A stretch of 64,000 nucleotides of DNA from Trametopsis cervina. Its lineage: Eukaryota; Basidiomycota; Agaricomycetes; Polyporales; Irpicaceae. This document shows positions 57,915 through 64,000 of the stretch, piece by piece. Position 1 is the first letter of the stretch; every line of letters begins with the position of its first letter. The DNA lies in assembly GCA_022385755.1 (NCBI GenBank), contig MU278362.1:16251-80250 (forward strand), read 5' to 3'. Made by a program: the position numbers and the translations under genes. The notes under the pieces were generated by a model. The model made no database searches. It had not been told where the DNA came from and saw only the letters and a list, made by a program, of their open reading frames with translations.

Positions 57915-58559
57915 AAAATAACAACGCTACGACACTGTGGGAACAGCGAGTACGTGTGAGAGCAATAACACTGTACAAGTGACAACAGTTAATTGGGTTC
58001 GAATTGACGAGACTTGTGGGGATTACTCACAGCTGCCCTCAACACACGGACAGACGTGGAGTAATAAATGCTGCGGCGACAACAGCAACACACTAATTAA
58101 AAGCGTTAGTCACAATGCGACCGCAAGACATTCTGTAACATACCAAAGGGCGAAACGAATGGGTGTGAGTCTCAAAAGTATGCACTTGAGATAAATAGAA
58201 GGCCAAATAGGCGGTTGTCCACGGCGTCCTCAGTGAAACAGCAGGGGGGAGACTGCGTGAACCGAAGCAGCCAGGAGGATTTCGTCGAACAGTGCTGGTC
58301 AAAACTGCAACTGCAATTGCTGGAGGGACACGAAGTTGCAGCATTAATAAAGAGACATGCGCAAACCACTGGGAGACATACCTAAACGTGCCGTGAACAG
58401 TGCGGTGAACAGAGGGAATTACGCGCGGTGAAAAGGTTTGCACAGCGCAAGCGAACCAAGGGGAAAAGTCCGTTATCGACGATGTGCAGGACGCAAGGAC
58501 ACCACGGCTACCCTGTTAGATTGGCGCCTACAAATGATCTCATCCCGAAAAGGCATGTT

Positions 58560-58640
58560 GCTTAAATTTTCCAGGCACGACTTTCTTCTATACGCTCAAA
58601 AACCCGATAGACATGCTATCGGAATAGACATGCTATCGGA
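58560..58640. repeat. Helitron 5' terminus with 17-bp tandem repeat in the flank
   Basis: 58560-58607 matches 40095-40142. Next to it ATAGACATGCTATCGGA is perfectly repeated in tandem (58607-58623 and 58624-58640), and CCGATAG/CTATCGG (58604-58610 with 58616-58622) forms a 7-bp hairpin with an ACATG loop. The CATGCTATCGG string also occurs (inverted) at the two 50-bp repeats. Confidence 0.7.
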
Positions 58641-58736
58641 ACAGGCGCCCCGTCATGTGATGCGTCGACGCGACAAGCAGGTGGCGTGACCACGAGTTGA
58701 ACTCGCACACTCTGAGGAAGACACAAGGCATTTGCC

Positions 58737-60379
58737 ATGAAACCCGGTTTCGTAGCTCAAGTTCTCGGTGGCGCACTCGCCCCGTTCTCTTTCCTGTCCA
58801 ATGGCGGCGATCTGCCTGTCTGCATCGTCGGTGCTGGCCCAAGTGGGCTCACCGTTGCACATGAGCTCGAGGCGAAAGGCATCCAGACCGTCATCTTCGA
58901 GAAACAGGATGTTGTTGGAGGCAAATGTCAGGCACATTACAGCGAAAACGAGTACGTCGCACTCCGTCTCACTGCCCCCTTTCCCGTAGACCAATGCTTA
59001 TTATCCTGTGTGGCGTGTAGCACATTCCACCCTCTCGGGGCGTTCTTGGTCACGAACCAAACATACAAGAATACATTGCCTCTTGTTCTCGACGCGGGTG
59101 TCAAGTTGCACCCCGGCATCTCCCCACAGGAGTGGTTCCTATACGGCCCAGGCGACCAGGCTAACCAGGTCCGGCCTGAGCCAGTCCCCAGCAAGTTCGA
59201 GATAGCTATGATTATCCGCGAAATTTCGAGGTACAGCACGTACTGGGAGCAGAACTTCGCGCCCAAGTACTCGGCCATTCGCTACGTCGTAAGTATGGAC
59301 CCGGGTGCCCTCGCTAGTCAATTGACGACTCGTTGTGCATGGCAGAATGGCGTTCCAGATGAATATGCGGTACCAATGGCTCAATGGCTGAGTTCCAACG
59401 GCTTCAATATTCTTCCAAATATCATGAAGATTGGGATGGTTCCGTACGGGTACGGTGCCATCGACGAGACCCCAGCTGTGAGTACCCCATGCGGAACTTG
59501 ACGCATATATAATACTAATATCGTAGCTGTATATGCTGCAATACTTCACGCCTGAGATTCTTCGCGGTTTCGTTGGAATGGCCACTGCATATACCGTTGG
59601 TAAGTTATCACGCGCTGCTCTCAACGAGTAACGTCGATCCTCTCCCAGACTTTTACAAGGTTCTTGTCCACTACGCGCAGTCCATCAAGGGTCCTATCCA
59701 CCTGGGGACGAAGATCGGTGAAATTGGTACGGATTGTGGTTTGAGACAATGATTTCGTCACTCACACGGCCGCGGAGATCGAAGTGGAGAAACTCCTGTT
59801 ATCAAGTACACCACTAAGGGCTCTTCAAAGACGCAGCGGTGCGCTAGCGTCATTCTCGCCTTCCCTCCCTCACCCAAATCGCTTGATGACCTCAATATGC
59901 CGCTATCCGACGCCGAGTACGATGTCTTCAGCAGAGTCCGTACTACTCCCTACTGGTCCGGAGCCGTCGTGACTAGCACGGAGTACCGGCGTGCCTACCA
60001 GCAGAACCCCTTCGAGCAGACTGGTCAGCCAGTCGCCTTCCTGCGCCTCTTCAAGGAGGCCCCGATCGCAACGACGTGGCTATGGGGAGAGATTGACAAC
60101 GAGGACGACGCGACGAAGCTTGTTACCGACACGATCACGGAGGTCCAGACGGGCGCGAACATCACCACTCCGGAAGTGAAGTCTTCAGACGTAAAAGCCC
60201 TTCGCAAGTGGTCCTACTTCCCGCACTTCAGCGCTGAGGACCTCGGGAACGACGTGTACGCAGAGTTCAGTGCGTTGCAGGGCGACAAGGACACGTACTA
60301 CACGTCCGGATTGAACGGGTTTGAGACGGTTGAGTTCGCGATTCGAGGCGCGAAGGATCTGGTGGACACGTTCTTCTGA
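58737..60379 (+). CDS. FAD/NAD(P)-binding amine-oxidase-like protein, copy 2
   Basis: Paralogue of 36891-38546 with matching exon order. MKPGFVAQVLGGALAPFSF leads to VCIVGAGPSGLTVAHELEA and VIFEKQDVVGGKCQAHY. Later exons give TFHPLGAFLVTNQTYKNTLPL, EISRYSTYWEQNFAPKYSA, NGVPDEYAVPMAQWLSS, LYMLQYFTPEIL and a final exon ending AKDLVDTFF. Introns sit at the same places and all frames stay open, so it looks functional. Differences are spread out, implying an old duplication. The 5' flank beyond about 58607 is Helitron sequence. With no TATA box visible within 130 bp of the ATG, regulation probably differs from copy 1. Confidence 0.78.
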
Positions 60380-61430
60380 GCGCTCGTGTGGAAGTGGAAT
60401 CCCTAGAACCAGTTTGCCTCTTATGAACGCTCTGGTCGTGTTATCGTATTAATCGCTTGACCTTGTCTGCTTCTGTATAGATTCGAATTTGCTTTAGAAA
60501 GGTTCGCAAATCGCGCTGCCTTCCTTCAAGCTGACATGTGGTACTATCACCCAAGAGTCACACGCACTCATACAATGCGCAAAGAATGCAGGATGGTCAT
60601 CAGGGCACCTGTGACTAGCCATCACAGCGCTGCTCACAGTTTTGGGAGAAACGTATCGTAGAACGCACATATCTCCTCTCCGCCTTCTCCTCTCCTGGTA
60701 TTTGCAACAATGTCCCAGCGTTATACTCTTGGCCGCATTTGAACTGACCCCGCCACGACGACCGTGTGCCTACAACGCCAAAGCCCTTGCCGGAATGCTT
60801 CCCTGGATGTTCATGGACCAACGAGGATGTGCTGAATGCCTATGAACGACGTCTTTCACTGTGCGGCTGCCATTGTAATGGGATGACAAGCCTGACTCCG
60901 GTCCTTGCATCTACTAACGTTTTGCGCTCGGTTTGCTTTCTAACACGGTTCCGGTACATCCTGCTCTCCCGCATCACTCATGCATATAGGCAAAGTAGTG
61001 ACAAACACGATATCTCGACAACTCTACACCGTATGCGTTCTCCTTCATCCTCGTTTCAGCAACCACTGATCCCTTCTTCCGGATACATCACACCATCTTG
61101 ACAGGGTGGCGAGGATGGTACCGCGCATAAGCTTCCGATGTGCGCGTTACTCTGCCGTTGTGGCGATGGGATGATAGATGTTGTGGCTGGTTCCACACGG
61201 GATGGTCGTATGTGACTCCGATACCAATCGCCACCGGCTTTTGCAGATCATGATCCCGCGTTCGCCGTACTCCTATTATTGCCCCCGATGGCAGCCAGCT
61301 CCTCCCATCTCTCTGGCTGTTCCTCCGCACTGCTAGAGACCTCCTTCTGGCTGACAACGTGCACCGGCTGGGCTTCTACTGAATCTATTTTTCATTCGAG
61401 AGCGAAAAGGGTGTCCATATCTGACAGGCG
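60380..61430. other. Intergenic; right part is the paralogous DUF6533 upstream flank
   Basis: About 120 bp after 60379 matches the 3' flank of FAD-gene copy 1. From about 60872 the sequence matches the inverted upstream flank of the DUF6533 gene at 18-23 kb. No gene supported. Confidence 0.5.
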
Positions 61431-63355
61431 ATGTACGTCGATTCCACCGCCTACTCTCAAGTTCGTCTAGAGCGCAATGCATATCGTACGTATTCGACAC
61501 CCAGTATCTACTACCTAACCAACGCTTCGCTTCGCTTTCGTGATACAGTCGCCTCGGCCTGCTTTATCACTTACGAATATTGTGAGTGCTGCATATGCTG
61601 AATTGTATCCTTTCTCGTGACATACCTTCATAGTCCTTCAACTCGAAAACGAGTATGAGCTCTTCTGGGTATGCGTAGCCGCTGGTTCGCGAGGTTCTTC
61701 TCTTATTTGTATGATCCTAGAAAAAGCGCTGGACCCTCGGAAAATGTCTCTTCTTGTGGGTACGTATGGGCGTGACACGCACCGTGCTTCCTGACCAAAA
61801 CATTCCAGAATCGGTATTATAGCTTGGTATTTAACATGTTAGATGGTAGTTCATTACTCAGCGGTTTTAATACTAAAAATCATATCCTTCCTGTGCAGAT
61901 ACAACGCCTATGGTGAGTAACCTTCGGGAACCATGATCTCTGCTAGCGCGGGTGGGCTAACATCCCACTTAGCATTTCTGAATGGGCGACCTTCTTTCCA
62001 CGTAAGTGGTACAGGGACTGCTTGCATATGTATATGTCACGTATTAATGGTCCCATTTTTCACAGGAGTAAGTGACTGGTAATGACTTCTATGATCTGTT
62101 CTCACGGGCCAACGTGTCCATAGGTGTATGCCCAAGATGTATTCTACGTCTTCCTTATTGACTGATGGCCCTGTTTCTCGCAAGGCACATCATACCTCCT
62201 ATGGCAAGACATCGGCTCTGTTATACAAGCGGTGACAACGCACAGTCAGTAGAGAGCACAAATCTCACTAGCCATACGCTGTTCGACTAATCCCTCGCCG
62301 CGGGGCTAGTAATTCTAGAGTTGCGGATATACGCCATGTACGGCAATACAAGGGTGATGTTCCATGTTTGTGTGTGCCTCGCTCTCCTTGAGGCCATCGT
62401 GTGCGGCATCCTATTAGCTTTGCAATATCCGCACCTCATCGGTACGTCCCTTATAGCTCGGAATGGCTTGATGCAACGACCAAAGTCGATGTCCTCATGC
62501 CTCTTCCCAGGCACAAATAACCCCGCACCCGGTGTCTTTATCTGCGCGGACGCAGATCCCCCGAACCACTATTGGGGCGCGTACTACTACATATCTATGC
62601 TCACCCTTGAGAGTATTCTCCTCGGCCTTGCCGTGTACAAAGGCTTTCGAAATTACCGCTCGTGTCTTAAAGGAGGGCTCATGTCCGTGCTTCTACGAGG
62701 TTCTATCATTTATTTTATCATGTGAGTTTAACACTGCCATCCACTACTTATCCAGGATGTTATGCTAATGGTACGATCTGCAGCATTTTCTGCGTATACA
62801 CTGTCAATATGATCATATCATTTGTTAATATCGTGAGTCTAGCCTCATCCCGCTTTAGGCCTCTCATCGTCACGACCGTGTCACTCATATGCAACATCCT
62901 AATCGTACATATAGCTGACACTAGATGAGTTAGCGACGTCGTTTGCGTTCACGATCCCGTCCGTGCTTGCGAGCCGACTGCTCATCACCGTGCGCGAGAA
63001 GTACTACCTCGTGCACACGGAGATGGAGGAGACGAAGAACTTCACGCTGATACAATTCCGCGCGTGCACGGACGAGGGCCCTCCCCTCGATGGAGACGTG
63101 ATCGAGCTTAGCACGGTGCACGGCACGGTTAGCGGCAGGACGCAGTGGGGCGACTTGACGACGTTCGACGACGTCGACCTTGACGGGGCGGAGCAGTACT
63201 CTGAGGGCAGAGGGTTTTAGACAGCATTTCTCCGTCGCTGCAGGTCTCTGACCAATGTCTGCATATTTATATGGATCTGGATGCCCATGTACTATGTCAT
63301 ATTGGTCGCGTCATTGCCATTGTGTTATCTTCTCTATCCTGATGTATGTAACAGA
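60872..63355. repeat. Inverted segmental duplication, right copy
   Basis: It contains the upstream flank, the DUF6533 gene and about 135 bp of 3' flank, matching 18690-20900 plus 23223-23650 in inverse orientation. Homology ends near 63355 after CCTGATGTATGTAAC, exactly as it does near 18690. Confidence 0.75.
61431..63220 (+). CDS. DUF6533-domain multi-pass membrane protein, copy 2
   Basis: The start MYVDSTAYSQVRLERNAY is at 61431. Exons follow as LASACFITYEY, FIVLQLENEYELFW, KKRWTLGKCLFLW, NRYYSLVFN(I)YNAY, AFLNGRPSFH, WQDIGSVIQAVTTH, LVILELRIYAMYGNTRVM, TNNPAPGVFICADADPP, YYYISMLTLESILLGLAVY and IFCVYTVNMIISFVNIV. The C-terminus carries VREKYYLV and TTFDDVDLDGAEQYSEGRGF, stop 63218-63220. 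Each exon has a counterpart in copy 1, and the reciprocal comparison is what fixed the splice sites. Roughly ten or more exons, some only 30-40 nt. Some inner joins (62045-62275) were not fully resolved, so damage there cannot be excluded. Confidence 0.72.
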
Positions 63356-64000
63356 GTCAGTTTCTCTCCAGACGCGCCACAAAGCCGTCGCCAAACAAGC
63401 GCACACAGTCTAAACTGTCTCGCTCAAACTTTCTTGCTCCGTCCTCGAACGCGTTGATGGCCTTCCAATTGTCGTCTCGTGGCGCGTCGTCTCTGGTCTG
63501 CCTGGGTACATCTGTGCTCACTCTTACAATCGCAATTCTGAATTCATGATCATCAACGACCCTGTTGCCTTCGTGTCGTGTCCCGTCGTCCGCATCACCG
63601 CGACTCGAACGATCTCACTGCTAACATCAATACTTTACTTCTTCCACGCTAGGTTTTTCTACTTCCATCATGAGCAAGAAATCTGCTTTTCCATCCCATG
63701 GGGTAGGTACATCATGTCCGATATGCATGCCACCTTCGCTCTCCAGAATACCAAGACGCCCATTTGGCTCACACCGAGATGTGTGCCATGGACGACATTC
63801 ACCTTTACTTCACCGGAATCTGCAGGATAGGACGTGGTTGCAGTGGCGATGCAGAGGGGTGGGTGCGTGGCAGATGTGCGAGGTGAGTGCGACGGAGATA
63901 GTAGTAACCCGCGGACAGTTCGGCGTGGATTCTATGGACTGCATACATCCAAATGCTGAACAAATGCTCAGCAGTGCCTGACTATCACCGCATACAGTAC
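63221..64000. other. Right edge of the window
   Basis: Beyond the duplication end (63355) an ATG-initiated frame at 63670-63981 (starting MSKKSAFPSHGV) could belong to a gene continuing past the window, but it lacks recognisable motifs. Confidence 0.35.

Larger units (their letters stand above)
48038..58607 (-). mobile_element. Autonomous Helitron (left boundary unresolved)
   Basis: Core evidence is the intact Rep/helicase gene at 50844-57914. The proposed 5' end is at 58607 on the minus strand: A|TCGGGTTTTTGAGCG, TC preceded by A as Helitrons require, sharing about 47 bp of adjoining sequence with the isolated terminus at 40095-40142. The 3' end (CTRR after a hairpin, expected on the low-coordinate side) was not identified. 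The listed left edge is therefore only the end of gene X, included because it and the 49781-50837 gene are packed against the enzyme gene; the element could extend to about 40 kb. Visibly AT-richer than both flanks. Confidence 0.6.

Noticed and set aside
1..64000. CRISPR array or bacterial operons
   Set aside because: Spliceosomal introns throughout and no regularly spaced identical repeats with unique spacers; the CTATCGGG array has irregular spacing and both orientations.

Overview
The window reads as nuclear DNA of a filamentous basidiomycete, most likely an agaricomycete. Protein-coding genes are interrupted by many short introns of about 45-75 nt with GT..AG ends. The gene content is typical fungal housekeeping (BuGZ zinc finger, mitochondrial Mn-SOD, Set3-type PHD/SET protein, isoprenylcysteine methyltransferase, mitochondrial aconitase), plus families expanded in mushrooms and polypores (DUF6533 membrane proteins, DUF6532, F-box/LRR-like proteins, berberine-bridge-type oxidases). 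No rRNA, tRNA or CRISPR could be supported.

Layout. 0-0.9 kb: an array of small hairpins built on CTATCGGG, beside the 3' part of a DUF6532 gene. 3.6-15.4 kb: a compact housekeeping block (BuGZ, alpha/beta hydrolase, Mn-SOD, Set3-like, ICMT). 18.8-38.6 kb: a metabolic block rich in flavoenzymes (DUF6533 membrane protein, glutamine-synthetase-like enzyme, L-amino-acid-oxidase-like enzyme, aconitase, BBE-like oxidase, beta-cyclopiazonate-dehydrogenase-like enzyme copy 1). About 39.4-58.6 kb: an AT-richer accessory island. It carries an intact 2,356-residue Helitron Rep/helicase with a C-terminal ubiquitin-protease-like domain, two smaller genes packed tightly against it, three F-box-like genes (one with a nucleotidyltransferase-like fold) and an AT-hook/cysteine-cluster protein. 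58.7-63.4 kb: a second copy of the FAD enzyme and a second, inverted copy of the DUF6533 gene.

Three structural stories stand out. First, a short terminal motif (A|TCGGG...TTGAG read on the minus strand) recurs at positions 289, 39476, 40182 and 58607; it looks like the 5' end of one Helitron family, and the autonomous copy ends about 130 bp upstream of FAD-gene copy 2. Second, the DUF6533 gene and its flanks are an inverted duplication (about 18.69-23.65 kb versus 60.87-63.36 kb). One copy is split by about 2.3 kb carrying the glutamine-synthetase-like gene. Third, the Helitron enzyme ends 6 bp from a convergent gene that is itself divergent from a second gene. Those two small genes share a C-terminal sequence pattern and are candidates for Helitron accessory factors.

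All intron-exon structures were inferred by eye from frame continuity, splice signals and remembered family patterns. No database search was run.
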